A DNA stretch of 64,000 bases from contig NC_085852.1 in the NCBI RefSeq assembly GCF_020906515.1, positions 3,100,001-3,164,000 of the forward strand, written 5' to 3'. Position 1 is the first letter of the stretch; each line of letters opens with the position of its first letter. Positions 10,086-21,224 of the stretch are shown piece after piece. This stretch comes from Vanrija pseudolonga. Its lineage: Eukaryota; Basidiomycota; Tremellomycetes; Trichosporonales; Trichosporonaceae. Position numbers and translations under genes: made by a program. Under the pieces are notes generated by a model. The model was not told where the DNA came from. It saw only the letters and a program-made list of their open reading frames with translations, and searched no databases.

Positions 10086-11828
10086 CTACTTGCAGCACGA
10101 GGCGCCGCTCGCTGCGCTCGCTCCCGCGGCCGCCGCCTCCACCCGCCGGCAGAAACAGCTCGACTCGACCTGCACGTCCGCCACGGCCAGCGCGAGGTCC
10201 AGCTGCGGCTTGATGATGCTCGCCTCGGCCTTGCGCCCCAGGCGCACGAGGCACTCGTGGTATCCGTGCAGCGCCCACACATTGTTCGGGTGGCGCACTG
10301 CACGCGGCAGCGCGTCAGAGTACCCCAGGTCCTCGGCGTACACCTTTGCCGCCTCCTCGACGTTGCCCTGCTCGAGCTGGAGCGCGGCGTACGCGTGCCG
10401 CGGGGGCTGCATCCACCCCCACGGCTCGGCGTACACTAGGTTGTCGCACAGGTGGATGCTCTTGCGCAGGTGGGTGAAGCCGTCCTCGACTTGCCCAGAG
10501 CGGTAGAGGATCTCGCCCTCCAGCATCTCCTCTGCGACGTCGAGGATGTCCGACCACGAGTTGGGGAACGCCTGCCTGCTGGGTACGATGGCCTTGCGGG
10601 ATTCCCGGAAGAGGGCTTGTTCAGCCAGTGCCTCGTCCTGCCGGTCTGTGAGGGCCAGCGCGAGCGCGCGGCCGTAGCGCAAGAACGTCGTCGTGACGCA
10701 GTAGAACGCGCGGTCGTCGGGGAACTTGAGCGCGAGGATGTCCTCCCAGCGGCCGAAGCGCACGAGCACATGGACGCGGAAGGTAACGAACCCCTCCATC
10801 CAGTCGATGATGGGTGGCGAGGGGATGCGCAGAAACTCGTCCGTGAGCCCCTCCTCCATGCGGTCGACCGTGTCGATGGCCACCTTGAACTGGCCGTTGA
10901 ACATGGCCGCGTAGATGGGGAAAGTGTAGTCGTGGAGGCGGTAGAAGGCGTAGAAGTCGAGCGCGTTGGACGCATCCTGCGCGACGTACTTCTCGTCGGC
11001 GTCAATCGCGTCCAGGTTGCTGTCGATGCAGCGCCGGTAGTCGCCGATGAGGATATCGATGTGGCCGGGCATGTGCCGCAGATGCCCAGCGTCGGGGATG
11101 AGCTCGCGCAGCGCGTCGGCAGGCACGAGCGCCTTCTCGGGCCACGGGGAGAGCTCCATCAGGTGGATGTAGAAGTGGAGCACGCCGGGGTGGAAGTGCG
11201 CGTTCGGGTACGTGAGCGCCTTCTCCAGCACGGCCTGGATCTCGAGCGTGCGCGACTCTTCCTTTGGCGCACCGGTCGCCAGGTCCCACAGCTGCCACGG
11301 CGCGAACGCCATCAAGCTGTCCGCGTAGACGACGGCGACGTCGAGCTGCTCCCCAAAGTCCTTGTACACCGCCTCCATGGCGTCCGCGAACGCGCGGTTC
11401 CACTTGACGTACTCCTTCTCGTTGTCGAGCCGGTCGGCGGGGAAGCGCGCCGCGATGGCACGTGCGAGCGCCGCTTCGACGGGGTCGGTCGCGTACTTGA
11501 CGGCGTTTGTCGCAGCCTCATGACACGTCGTGAGCGCCGCTTTCAGCTCCGCAGCGTCGAACATCTCCCATGCCTTGTTGTAGTTTGGTCCAGCGGCATA
11601 CGCGAGCCCCCACCACGCCATCGCGCACTCGGGGTCCGCGGCCAGCGCGTACCGGAAGCACCGCTCGGCCTCGATGTGGTGGAAGCCGTACGTCCACGCC
11701 AGGGCGCGGTCGAACCATCGCTGCGCGGTGCGCGAGGTCGTCTTGACCGGCAGCCCGAACGTGCCCAGGTTGTACGGGTAGCTGTCGACGTCGGGCGGTG
11801 CGGGGGTCGTGGTCGTTGTCGCCGTCAT
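10086..11828 (-). CDS. TPR-domain protein, 580 residues
   Basis: A single-exon protein built of helical tetratricopeptide-like repeats. Recognisable units include RWFDRALAWTYGFHHIEAE, CFRYALAADPECAMAWWGL (a classic TPR with the W/LG...Y...A...F spacing) and AYAALQLEQGNVEEAAKVY near the C-terminus. Similar long TPR proteins of unknown role occur in many fungi and bacteria; I cannot assign a substrate. The frame is open for 84 codons upstream, but that extension is low complexity and would need to start in poor context. MTATTTTTPAPPDVDSYPYN is therefore taken as the start, and what follows is conserved-looking. The C-terminal 25 residues are Ala/Ser/Cys-rich. It shares a 427-base divergent promoter with the SnoaL-like gene. 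Confidence 0.85.
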   Translation of the reverse strand: MTATTTTTPAPPDVDSYPYNLGTFGLPVKTTSRTAQRWFDRALAWTYGFHHIEAERCFRYALAADPECAMAWWGLAYAAGPNYNKAWEMFDAAELKAALTTCHEAATNAVKYATDPVEAALARAIAARFPADRLDNEKEYVKWNRAFADAMEAVYKDFGEQLDVAVVYADSLMAFAPWQLWDLATGAPKEESRTLEIQAVLEKALTYPNAHFHPGVLHFYIHLMELSPWPEKALVPADALRELIPDAGHLRHMPGHIDILIGDYRRCIDSNLDAIDADEKYVAQDASNALDFYAFYRLHDYTFPIYAAMFNGQFKVAIDTVDRMEEGLTDEFLRIPSPPIIDWMEGFVTFRVHVLVRFGRWEDILALKFPDDRAFYCVTTTFLRYGRALALALTDRQDEALAEQALFRESRKAIVPSRQAFPNSWSDILDVAEEMLEGEILYRSGQVEDGFTHLRKSIHLCDNLVYAEPWGWMQPPRHAYAALQLEQGNVEEAAKVYAEDLGYSDALPRAVRHPNNVWALHGYHECLVRLGRKAEASIIKPQLDLALAVADVQVESSCFCRRVEAAAAGASAASGASCCK

Positions 11829-12255
11829 GCTGTGTGTGTGGCGAGTGTAGTAGTTGAGAAAAGTCAAGAGTCGTCGAGAACAATCAATGCCGTCGCCGTG
11901 TCGCCGTCGAATGTCGCCATCGAGAAATCGGAATTCGGCAGTCGCCGATGCGACGACAAAATAGAGACCACGCGTCTGCCGATAAGCAGCAGCGGCGACA
12001 ACGGCGACAGCGACGGCAACGGTGAGCTCGTATCGAGCAGCAGCAAGCGCATGCATGCCACTCGGCGTCCACCTCGTCACGACACGACGCGCAATGCATC
12101 TCCACGATCTCCGATCTCCGCTGCAATCGGGGCACGTGACAGCATCGCGATCTGACGTCGGGCGTCAATGGGCATGACGCGGGGCGAGCACAGTACATAA
12201 AGCCTCCTCTCTCACGTCCCTCGTGAATGCCCCTCCCCCGCATTCCTCAGCCACA
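11829..12255. promoter_or_regulatory. Divergent promoter region with a CACGTG box
   Basis: 427 bases between the TPR gene and the NTF2-like gene. CACGTG lies at 12133-12138, followed closely by a TGACGTC-like element; a TACATAAA sequence near 12194 could serve as TATA for the rightward gene about 60 bases before its start. Confidence 0.4.
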
Positions 12256-12630
12256 ATGTCCTACAAGCCCATCCCCAAAGCCGAGTACGACGCAGTCGTC
12301 GCCCACGTCCAGCATTTCTACGTCGAGGCCATCACCCAGGCCCATCCCGAGCGCTTCGCGCAGGGAGCGCACGCCGACGCGCGCATCCAAGGCGCCGGGC
12401 TCGACGAGCTCCTCGCGCCGTTCCTCGCTGGGAGGGGCAACCAGCCGGAATGGAAGAGTAGGATCGACGTGCTCGGCATCACGCCCACCACGGCGGCGGT
12501 GCGTCTCGAGTTTGAGTGGGGCACGCCGCCTGCGTTGCAGGGCTACACGGATTTCCTCAACCTCGTCAAGTTTGACCAGGGGGGTTGGAAGATTGTCAAC
12601 AAGGTGTTCCATGGGTATCTGGAGCAGTAG
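12256..12630 (+). CDS. SnoaL/NTF2-like (lumazine-binding-like) small protein
   Basis: A 124-residue single-exon protein, MSYKPIPKAEYDAVVAHVQ to VFHGYLEQ. The pattern of a helical start (HFYVEAITQAHPERFAQG), a strand-rich middle (TAAVRLEFEW) and the ending 'YTDFLNLVKFDQGGWKIVNK' fits the putative lumazine-binding/SnoaL-like branch of the NTF2 fold, whose members usually end 'DyltLlkidgkWkIvnKvf'. Such proteins are often isomerases, cyclases or ligand binders; no specific reaction can be read here. An in-frame ATG 33 bases upstream exists (12223), but the CACAATG at 12256 has the better context. Length matches the family. Confidence 0.82.
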   Translation: MSYKPIPKAEYDAVVAHVQHFYVEAITQAHPERFAQGAHADARIQGAGLDELLAPFLAGRGNQPEWKSRIDVLGITPTTAAVRLEFEWGTPPALQGYTDFLNLVKFDQGGWKIVNKVFHGYLEQ

Positions 12631-13024
12631 CGGGAGAGGCAGACATGAATAATAGGTACTGGTCGAAGCTGGGGCTCTGCAGTCGACGCGGGGGACTGTG
12701 GTTGAGAGGGGACCGACGAGTGACGAGGCAGACCGGGGATATGTCGGCCGTGCGATGCGGCACCATCGAGCCGCGAGTCAGTGAATAGGCCGTCCACGCA
12801 CTGCACCTCGCCGCGATCATGCGCAGCACATGGGCGATCGGGCCATGTACTGCGCCGACGCCGTGTCGTCGGGCGGACCGAGGTGCCACCGAGATCTCTC
12901 TCGCTCGCCGTCGGTCCTCGGCGCTTACGGCGCTTAGGATCACACCATCCAGCCGAGTCGAGTGGAGGTCGACCACATATCTTGGTCGTCGTCTTTGTCA
13001 TCCTCCAACACCGTCCACATCACA
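12631..13024. other. Intergenic, 394 bases
   Basis: Separates the NTF2-like gene from the PhzF-like gene, both rightward. I see no small gene, repeat or RNA in it; it should hold the terminator of the first and promoter of the second. Confidence 0.5.
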
Positions 13025-14050
13025 ATGTCCCTGCCACGCCTGCCGTACCAAGTAGTCAACGCGTTCGCGCCCACCCCGCACGCGGGTAACCAGGCGTCCG
13101 TGGTCCTTCTTCCCGCGGGCGACCCGCGCGCCAGCGACGACGGGTACCTCCAGGCCGTCGCGGCGGATTTCAACCTCGCAGAGACGGCGTACCTGGAGCC
13201 GATTGACGCGGAGGCCAAGGTGCCAGTCTACTCGCTGCGGTGGTTCACCCCGGTCGAAGTAAGCTCTACGTGGGATGCTCGCTGACGACCCAGGAAGTGC
13301 CCTTGTGCGGACATGCAACCCTCGCCTCCGCACACGTCCTCTTCGGCCTCCACCCCACCGCGAACGAACTGGCCTTCGAGACGCGCTTCCGCGGCACGCT
13401 GCGCGCGCACCGCGAGGGCGAGCTCGTGCGCCTCGACCTCCCCATTGCCGAGGTGGAGCCCAACACCGACCCCCGCCTGGGCGCCGTAGTGGCCTCTGCG
13501 CTTGGGTTCGATGAGGGGGATATCGTCCGTATCGGGGTGTATGACTACGGTGGTCCCAGCCCCGTGGTGCAGATCAAGCCCGAGGTCGATCTGGGCAAGC
13601 TCGAGATCAATCTCTCCAAGCTGGTGAGCTGCGGCGCTGTGAATGCCGCACACCCATGCTGATGGCCGGACCTAGGAGGACAAGATCCCCGTCATCCTCG
13701 TGCTGACCCAGCTGGACGGCACGACAGGCGACGCGATCAAAGCCAACGCGCGCGTGTTCGACCCGTACATCCCAGACCCAGAGGATCCTGTCGTGAGTGC
13801 CACCGCTAAACCGCCCAACTGACGATAGACCGGCTCAGCGTGGGCCACATTGACGGGATACTACCTCACTGGGCTGGGCAAGGCGGACGCCCAGGCGCTC
13901 GTGGGGGACAGACGGCTCGAGGATGTCCCAATCGACGCGCACCAGCTCAGCGCGCGTGGTGGAGGCATGACCTGCCGCCTTGTTGACGGGCGGGCGCACC
14001 TCGTCGGGCGGGGGTGGCGGACGCACGTCGGCGAGCTCGAGGTGCTTTGA
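13025..14050 (+). CDS. PhzF-family isomerase/epimerase-like protein
   Basis: Four exons (13025-13258, 13294-13623, 13676-13792, 13829-14050) give 300 residues, the usual PhzF length. The fold is a diaminopimelate-epimerase-like tandem barrel; bacterial PhzF isomerises dihydro-hydroxyanthranilate, while fungal members are mostly of unknown substrate. Family signatures: VVNAFAPTPHAGNQASVVLL near the N-terminus, NLAETAYLEP with the catalytic Glu equivalent, YSLRWFTPVEEVPLCGHATL across the first splice junction, and GSAWATLTGYYL followed by GGGMTCRLVDGRAHLVGRGW at the C-terminus. All junctions keep frame. Neighbouring NTF2-like and chromodomain-like genes show no obvious functional link. Confidence 0.93.
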
Positions 14051-14149
14051 CAAGGATGAAACAGGAACGATCAATGATCTGCATGGCATGACTACGGGTT
14101 GGTTCATACGGGTTGGTTCACCTAGCAACCAGCGGATGGGTGTAACGGA

Positions 14150-14668
14150 CTACTCGATGGTGGCGTCCATGAGCCCAGCGAAGGCGAGGGTGCAAAGGTG
14201 GTCGCGGAGACGGTTGGGGATCTTGGCGTTCGCCTCGTTGAAGGTCATCTGGCGAGTGGCCCCGTTGTACTTGTACTCGACCATCTTGACGCCGTCGGCC
14301 TTGAAGATGCGGACGATCTTGTGCTTCTTCTCCTCGGGGTCAAGCGGCGGCTCGGGGATGTCAAGGAACTTGACCTTCGGCGCCTGGTTGACCCAGCCGC
14401 GGCCGTTAGGGAGGGGGATGGGCGGGTTCTTGGTGGTGGCGAGATACTCGACCACGACGGCGTTGTCCATGAGCCCGTCCGCGGGGATCTGGTCACCGAT
14501 AATGGACTCGTAGAAGTCGCAGGTGATCCAAAGATGGTTGTTCTGGCGTCAGCATGGACGGCTAGTACGGCAGGGGCTTACGACGACTTCGTGGTCCGTC
14601 ACCGCGCGGATGGTGAACTTAGCCTTGGGCTTGGGCTTGGGGGCGCCGTTAGTAGTCGGGGCAGACAT
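14150..14668 (-). CDS. Chromodomain-like small protein, copy A (paralogue of the gene at 28131-28683)
   Basis: Two exons (14582-14668, 14150-14542; 39-nt intron) encode 159 residues. After a Pro/Lys-rich start (APKPKPKAKFT), IRAVTDHEVV is spliced to NNHLWITCDFYESIIGDQIP, which aligns with copy B at 28131-28683 (ISEIIDHRVT spliced to NNQLEVYCAWNELPYLSWCP). Both recall a chromodomain strand-turn-strand ('ILDHRxxNGxxEYLVKWxGYP'), with copy A lacking the aromatic W/W positions. The intron falls at the same codon in both copies. The C-terminal half contains VNQAPKVKFLDIPEPP and a predicted helix NRLRDHLCTLAFAGLMD. No function can be assigned. If it is a reader-like fold, the methyl-lysine cage seems degraded here. 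Confidence 0.7.
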
Positions 14669-14960
14669 GTTGGTGACGCGGAGTGGATGAGGGGATGAAA
14701 GGATGAGGAGACGAGGACGTCGCGAGGCAGGCTTTGCCTTGTGACAGGTGCGCCCGTTGACCTCGACGCGCGACGGGCACCGAGGGCGTCGCGACACGAA
14801 GCAGCTGTGGGGCGTGGAGATCGGTGTGCATCTTGTCTCTGCACCGTGAGTGAGGGCGTCGAGGACAAGTGGTACCCGCCGCCCACGACTGCCACAACCG
14901 AGTCTATCCCCGTGCCGCTCTATGCAAAGTTTGCATCGATACACGTATTATACAACATGT

Positions 14961-17900
14961 CTATACAACCTGTGGTGGTTGGGGTACATTGCCGCTCCCC
15001 TCATTGCCGCCGTCTCCGCCTTCCGCACCACGCAGCCTGACCATGTCGTCAATGTTGCGCAGCAGCTCGTCGAGGCGGTACGGCTTGACGAGGACGGCGT
15101 TGAAGTCGGCCATTGAGGCGTCGACTTGCACCTGGCGGGCGTTGCCGGCTGGCGAGGTGTCAGCACTGTATACCCTCTGCGTGTTGCCTTTATGCACGAC
15201 TCACTCAGTGCAATCACATGGGACGGCACGAGCACACCCTGCTCTTCCAGCTCTCGAATGCGCCGCGTAGCCATCAGCCCGCCCATGACGGGCATCTCGA
15301 GGTCCATAAGGACCGCGTCGTATCGCCCCGAGCTGGGCCCGTCGACTGCCATGGCCTTGGCGACGGTCTCCAGCCCTTCGAGCCCGTTGACGACGCTGTC
15401 GACCGTGATGCCGACGTGCTTAAGCTGGCGGACCAGCAGCTTGCGGTTGATGAGGTTATCCTCAACGACGAGCACGTGCGGGGTGTACTTTGGCGCGGGC
15501 TCGAGCGAGCGGTCTTTGAGGCTGTTGCGCTTGAACTGTGGCTCCGCCGGCAGAGGCGGCGACAGAGGTGAGGTGGAGCTCTCCGGCAGCTCGTCGTCCT
15601 CTGCCAGGCTCGGCGTGATGATCAGCTCTTCAATCTCGGGAAGCACAGGGTGCGCCTCGATGAAGAAGCGGAACACGGTGCCGACGCCATAGTCGGACAC
15701 GACCTCGATGCGCCCGCCCATGCGCTCGACAATCTTGCGGCACACGAACAGCCCCAGCCCTGAGCCGCCAAACACGGTGTGCACCTTGGCCGACGCCTGC
15801 GAGAAGCGCTGGAAGAGAAGCTCGAGCTCGTCGGGCGTCATGCCCGGCCCCGTGTCCTTGACTGAGAAGTAGCAGTAGATTGGCGAGTCTTGCGTGAGGT
15901 TGCGCCGGTCCTCGGCGGGCGAGGAGAGGTCGGGCGGCTTGAGGCACGACTCGTCGACGGGCGGGTAGAGACCAATGTCGAGGGACAGGGTGACATGGCG
16001 GACGGCTGGTGGGTCAGGTCCGCAAGCTCCTTTACACCCACGAGAGTTGGCAGTGAATCGCACCGCGTTCGAGACCAAGTTTGTGATCACTTGGCCCAGC
16101 CGCACACGGTCCGTCATAATGTTCTGCAAGCCCAGCTCGTCAAAGCTGTCGGCGTACTCGACCTCGAGCGTGGTACGCGTCATGCGCGCCTCGTTCTGGA
16201 ACACGGCGAGGATCTTGGCCGCCTCTTTGCGGATATCCGTATCGACGTCGTACATTTCTGGCATTAGCGTCTGGGCACAATGTCAGTGACTCACGGAGCA
16301 TGTCGAGGTGGACCTTGCCGAGCGAGAGAACGTCGTTGCAGATACGCTCCTGCGTCAGGGCGCACTGGTAGATGCTCTCGAGCGCGTCCAGGTCCTCGCT
16401 GATGGTGAACAGCAGCTGGCGGGTAGGGTTGTAGCTCTTGCCCTGGTCGAGCACGTCGGTGAGCTGCTCCTGCAGGCTCTGGAGGTTGGATTTCACCAGC
16501 TCGGAGCACTGCATGAGGCTGCTGATGGGGTTGCGGATCTCGTGCGACGTAATGTCGATCAGCAGCTCCTGCTGCTCGCGAGCCTCTTCCGCCTCGGCGC
16601 GCCGCTTCTCGGCCTCTAGCACGCGCTGCGCTTGGAGGTCCTCGTTGAGCTTGCGAGCGGTAATGTCGACAATACAGCCAATAAAGTCGGTAAACACTCC
16701 AGCGTCCTTCTTGTTCACCTTGATCGACGTCTCGGAGACCCACCGCCCGCTGTGCAGGCACTGGTACTCCATGGTCACGCTCTCGTTTTTCGAGCTGGCG
16801 AACTCGGTCCACAGCCCGACTACCCGCTCTCGGTCGCCGTCTGCAATTCCTTCGGCCCAGTCGGAGCCAATCGTCGTCGCTGGCAGCCCGTAGATGGAGT
16901 AATAAGCTGGGTTGCAGTACGAGATGAAGCCGTCGTGCGTCATGCGGAAGATGCCGACAGGCGCGTGCTCCGTCAGCATGCGCAGTTCTGTCGTGCGTTG
17001 GCTGTAGAGGTTCTCGAGCGTTCGGCTTCTTCGTCCAAGCTGCAGTCTGACGGGTTAGTCGGCCATTGCCCCAAACAGAACCCACTGTGTCTGCACTCGC
17101 GATACCAGCTGCGTCGCGTTGAACGGCTTGGTCAAGTAGTCGTCGGCACCCTGCCCGCCTCGCGGCCGCTCGTCGTCCAGTGCAGTCAAGATGATGAACG
17201 GCACGCTCTGCTGCTCACGCGTGCCGCTACGCAAGGCACTCAGCAATCCATAGCCGTTGAGCTGGGCGTTAGCAATGCTCGCCGTAATCACATACCCGTG
17301 GCATGGTCACGTCGGCGATCACCAGATCAGGAGGGTTCTTGTTCCAGATGTCCATCGCGTCCTGTCCGTCAACCGCCTCGGTGACGGTACAGTATCGCTC
17401 CAGAATTCGGCGCATGTACTTGCGGGTATCCTTGATATCTTCCCGGGGTTCAGCACAGCACACGCGCCTACGGGCACAACTCACGATGAACGACCATGAT
17501 CACGTCGTCGGGATGCAACGACGTCATGGAAGGCTCTGGCCCTCGCCCGGTGCCCAGATCCGTCGAGGACAACGACTTGCCAATGTCCATACTGCTCAGC
17601 CACTCGCGGCGCCAGCGCCGGATCTCAACCATGAAGTCGCTTCCTGCGGACGCTTGCTTGCTGAACCCGCCCGCGCCAGACGAGTCGATCGCATCGATGG
17701 GGAGGTGCGATGTGCCCAGGTGGAAGCGCATCATGTGCGTCTCGGTTGTGGCGTTGGCAGATTGGGTCGTTTCAGTCTCGTATTCACCGCGCTGTAGCTC
17801 GACGAGTTTCTGCGTCGTCAGAGATGTAAAAGAATGTGCTGCTCACCCTCGCGTAGTTGATGATCAAGCTGCGCTCTCCGCTATCCATGGCCACTTCGTG

Positions 17901-20900
17901 CGGCTTGACGGGTTCGGCTCGGGTCAGTCCCCCATCTGCGTCTTGCATCAGCTCTGGCGGCAAGATGGCACCTACCGTCGGCCATCGCCGTGCCCTCGAT
18001 GGTAAGAACGGCTTCCTTCGAAGTGTATCGAAGAGAAGTACGCGTCGATCTTTGAGGGTTAGCTATGCACGGACGACAGTCCAACCCACCCTCTCTTCGT
18101 AAACTTGAACCAGTTGCCTGCGCGGCTCAGCTAAACTCAGAATCACCCCGAACCCACCGATCAGCACGACGAGCAGCTTCTCCAACGTCTCGCGATCGAG
18201 GTAAACATCGTGAGGCTCCGTGTCAACGTCGATTGTGAACTGGATCTCGGGGGCTTCCGTGATAATATCACGGAACACGGACTGAGCGTGAGTATGATCC
18301 GCACAAAGATCTGTACACTCACAACCGTCTCAAGGATGTAGTTGCCGAAATTGAGGCGCTGGAAGGTCGGCTGTGTCCGGCCCGCCTCGAGCGTGCTGGC
18401 ATCCATGATGATAGTCACCAGGCGCGTGAGGCTGCCGACATGCTTGCGCGCCAAATCCAGCGTGCCCTTGACCTTTTTGGCGTCTAGGGGCTCCTCGTCG
18501 TCTTCAAGGCTCTCAGCCAAGTCGTCCAGTGGACCGGAAATGAGCGTGAGTGGGGTGAAGAGCTCGTGCGAAAGGTTGGAGAAGAGCATGCTCTTGGCGC
18601 GGCTGAGCGCCTCGAGGTCGGCCAGGCGCTGAGTGTCGGCCTCGCGCGAGCGCACACTCGAGAGCGAGGCGCTGAGCACGAGCGCGAGGGATTGCTGTGG
18701 GGTTAGCTGGGATACAAACGGCCCACTGTCCACCACTCACGAAGAACTCCTCGTACGCCTGGTCATAGGTCAGGCGCGAGCTCAGGCCGATGACGAGGAT
18801 GGACGCCGGAGTGCTGTCCTCCGACTGCCGCGCGAGGGGAAGAAGCACGGCAGAGGTTGGCAGCTCGTCCCACACGCGGATGGGGAAGCCCTCGATGAGC
18901 TTGGCGCAGTTGGGCACGAGGACGGGCTTTTGCGTGCGCATAGCCTCCTCGAATGGCCACCTATCGATCTCTGCGTCTTCCTCGAACACTGGCGTATGTG
19001 ACGGGCGGCGCGAGCCGGGGGGCTCCAGTGCCACGAGAGCATGCTCTGGGACGCCGCGATGTCCGACCTCCGCGGCGCCAAAGCCGCCACTGTACCAGTA
19101 CCGCGTGTACCGTTCGCCCGTTGACCGCTCTTCCGGCTTGCCTGTGTCTTGGCGTGTCAGCTACGGACGGTGAGATTTCGCCTACCACTTGGATAGTCCT
19201 GGTGGTGCTCCACATCATATATCATGGCGAATGGAATGTCCTTTGGGTCTTCTTCCAGACCGGCGAGCAGCTTGGTGTCGAACTCGGTACGCGTGGACGT
19301 GAAAGCTGTGAATTAGCGACGCCTCGCCTCCACACATACAGAGTGACTTGGCCACCTCGTGAAGCACATGGTTCCTCCTTGCTCCTAAGATGTCCGGGGT
19401 GCGATCGAGAGCAGCTTGGAAGACACCGGACACGACACCCTCGGCGGACTTGAGGGGGATGAACGTGTACATGATGTACGACTCCTTCGGCACCTCGTCC
19501 TCGTACTGCTTCCACGTCTCCAGAACTGGCATTGTCAGCCATGAACTAGCCCCGGGCTCACCTTCAGAGTTGAAGATTGCAGTCCCGTGGAGGACCACCT
19601 CGGTGAGAGGCCCGATGATGCGGTAGATTTCTTGCCGTCAGCCTTGGTCTCGAGTACCGCTACTCACTCTCCCAGGCAGCAGTCCCGGACTGTCCAAACG
19701 CCTCCGGGTGGTCAATAATGCTCCCCTGGAGTCGTTAGTTCCGTCTCCCGCGCTGATACTTACCGCATACCACTGGTTGTAGATCATTGTGAGCTCCTCG
19801 CCCCACCACACGCACGCGGGGATGGGATAGTTCATGATGAGGGTGAGGATCGAGGTCAGGCTCTCGGGCCACCCCTCCCGGGGCCCAAGGGGCGTCTTTG
19901 ACCAGTCCAGCGTCTCGATGAGCTTCTCGACATTCTGTGATCGGTGCGGAGTGCCGTCCGTTTCGTGGCTCCCAGGCTGCGTGAGTGGCGGCCGTGGCAC
20001 CCAGGAGCTTCCGTTGGCGAAGAATACGGGCAGGCCTTCGACCCAGTCGGGCGGCAACATGTCCTTGACCACGTCCTCCTTGTGCGTTTCGAGCACTCCT
20101 CCCGGGGGGAACTGGGACACGAGTGGGGGACTCGCTACTGGCGGCACTGTTCCATGCCCGAGCCGCTGGCCAGCCTGGTTCAACAGGCTTGGTGAGGGCT
20201 CGGGTGCCGTCGCTATTGGCGTGGCCATTGGTGATATGCTGGCCAATGTGCCCGGCGAAGCGTTCGAGCCCATCGGGCTCCGGTCGTCATCGAGTGATCG
20301 CAGTGAGTGTCGCCTCTGCGGCGTACCCATTGCGTAAACCGACAACTGGGGTGATGTGTCCATTGACGCCTGGCGCTCTGGAGCGGGCAACAATGGCTCC
20401 ACGACCGGCACAGTGGTGACGACAACAAAACGGTTCGTCTTGCTGAGCATCCGGTTCCCGTTGTGCATCTGGTACAGCGGCCTCACTGTTCGCGAGAGCT
20501 GCAGGGTGATGGGCGTCGCCGTCAGAATAAAGTCGAGGGTGAGGGTCGATTCTGCGCGGTCGGCTTCGAGCAAGTCGGACGGGTCGCTAGAGAAGGAGAA
20601 TGAGCCGCCCTCGACGTCGCCCGTGCTCTGCGCACCGAACGCCGAGTAGCTCTTCGGCCCGCTGCTCCCCAGCGAAGCGGCCTGTTGGCTTGACCCAGTG
20701 CTGCCGCTCCTGCTCATAACGCCGGCTCTCGAGCTACCACGGATGCTACTTGGGCCAGTGTTCAAACTCAGTGCGCCGAGTGGCAATGTGTCGCGCAGGT
20801 CGGCGTCGTCCCGCCCCTGCACCCAGTCGCCGAGGGAGCGCATGCTGCGCAGGGAGAGGCAGTCGAGCAGGGAGCGCCCGCGCGCGAGCCGCCGCCACCG

Positions 20901-21224
20901 CTTGTTGGTCCACACCGGCACGAAGGGGTGCAGGCGGGCGAACGACGTGGGCGCCAGCGGCGTGCTTGACGAGCTGGAAGCCGCGTCGCCCAGGCCGTCC
21001 GCCAGCTGTATTGGCACGACGAGCACAAACGCGGGGTACGGGTATGACTAGAGGTTAGTAATGCAAGCTACGCGGGGGAGACGTGCCTCGAGAAAGTCGC
21101 GCGGGAGGGTGGACAGGTCGATGCTCGAGTACCGCAGCTGCGCGACATTTGGTGGGTCGCTGTCGTGTGCTGCTGCGGGCGACGCTGACACCGCCGTGAT
21201 CGATGCCGACGATGTCGCCGACAT
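14961..21224 (-). CDS. Dual hybrid histidine kinase with two kinase and two receiver modules (Tco2-like)
   Basis: A very large multi-exon gene (about 6.3 kb, many short introns not all resolved; roughly 1,800 residues). Order from the N-terminus: a Ser-rich region with a PAS/GAF-like sensor (WSKTPLGPREGWPESL); first HisKA with FSNLSHELFTPLTL (about 18540-18590); an HATPase rebuilt across introns (N-box-like LIGNWFKFTK); first receiver with LVIADVTMP (about 17305-17335) and ILTALDDE...YLTKPF; a PAS domain (about 16620-16990); second HisKA DITSHEIRNPISSLMQ; second HATPase with TDRVRLGQVITNLVSNAVRF, VKDTGPGMTPDELELLF and GGSGLGLFVCRKIVERMGG; second receiver HVLVVEDNLINRKLL, MDLEMPVMGG and NAVLVKPYR. 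The double kinase-receiver layout matches Cryptococcus Tco2, which feeds the Ypd1-Ssk1-Hog1 stress phosphorelay. The first intron (21048-21086) seems to begin with GC. Confidence 0.88.

Noticed and set aside
10452-12155. 567-codon plus-strand frame opposite the TPR gene
   Set aside because: Antisense shadow rich in Val/Glu/Arg/Asp, typical of the reverse of GC-rich coding DNA; the minus strand has clear TPR units.
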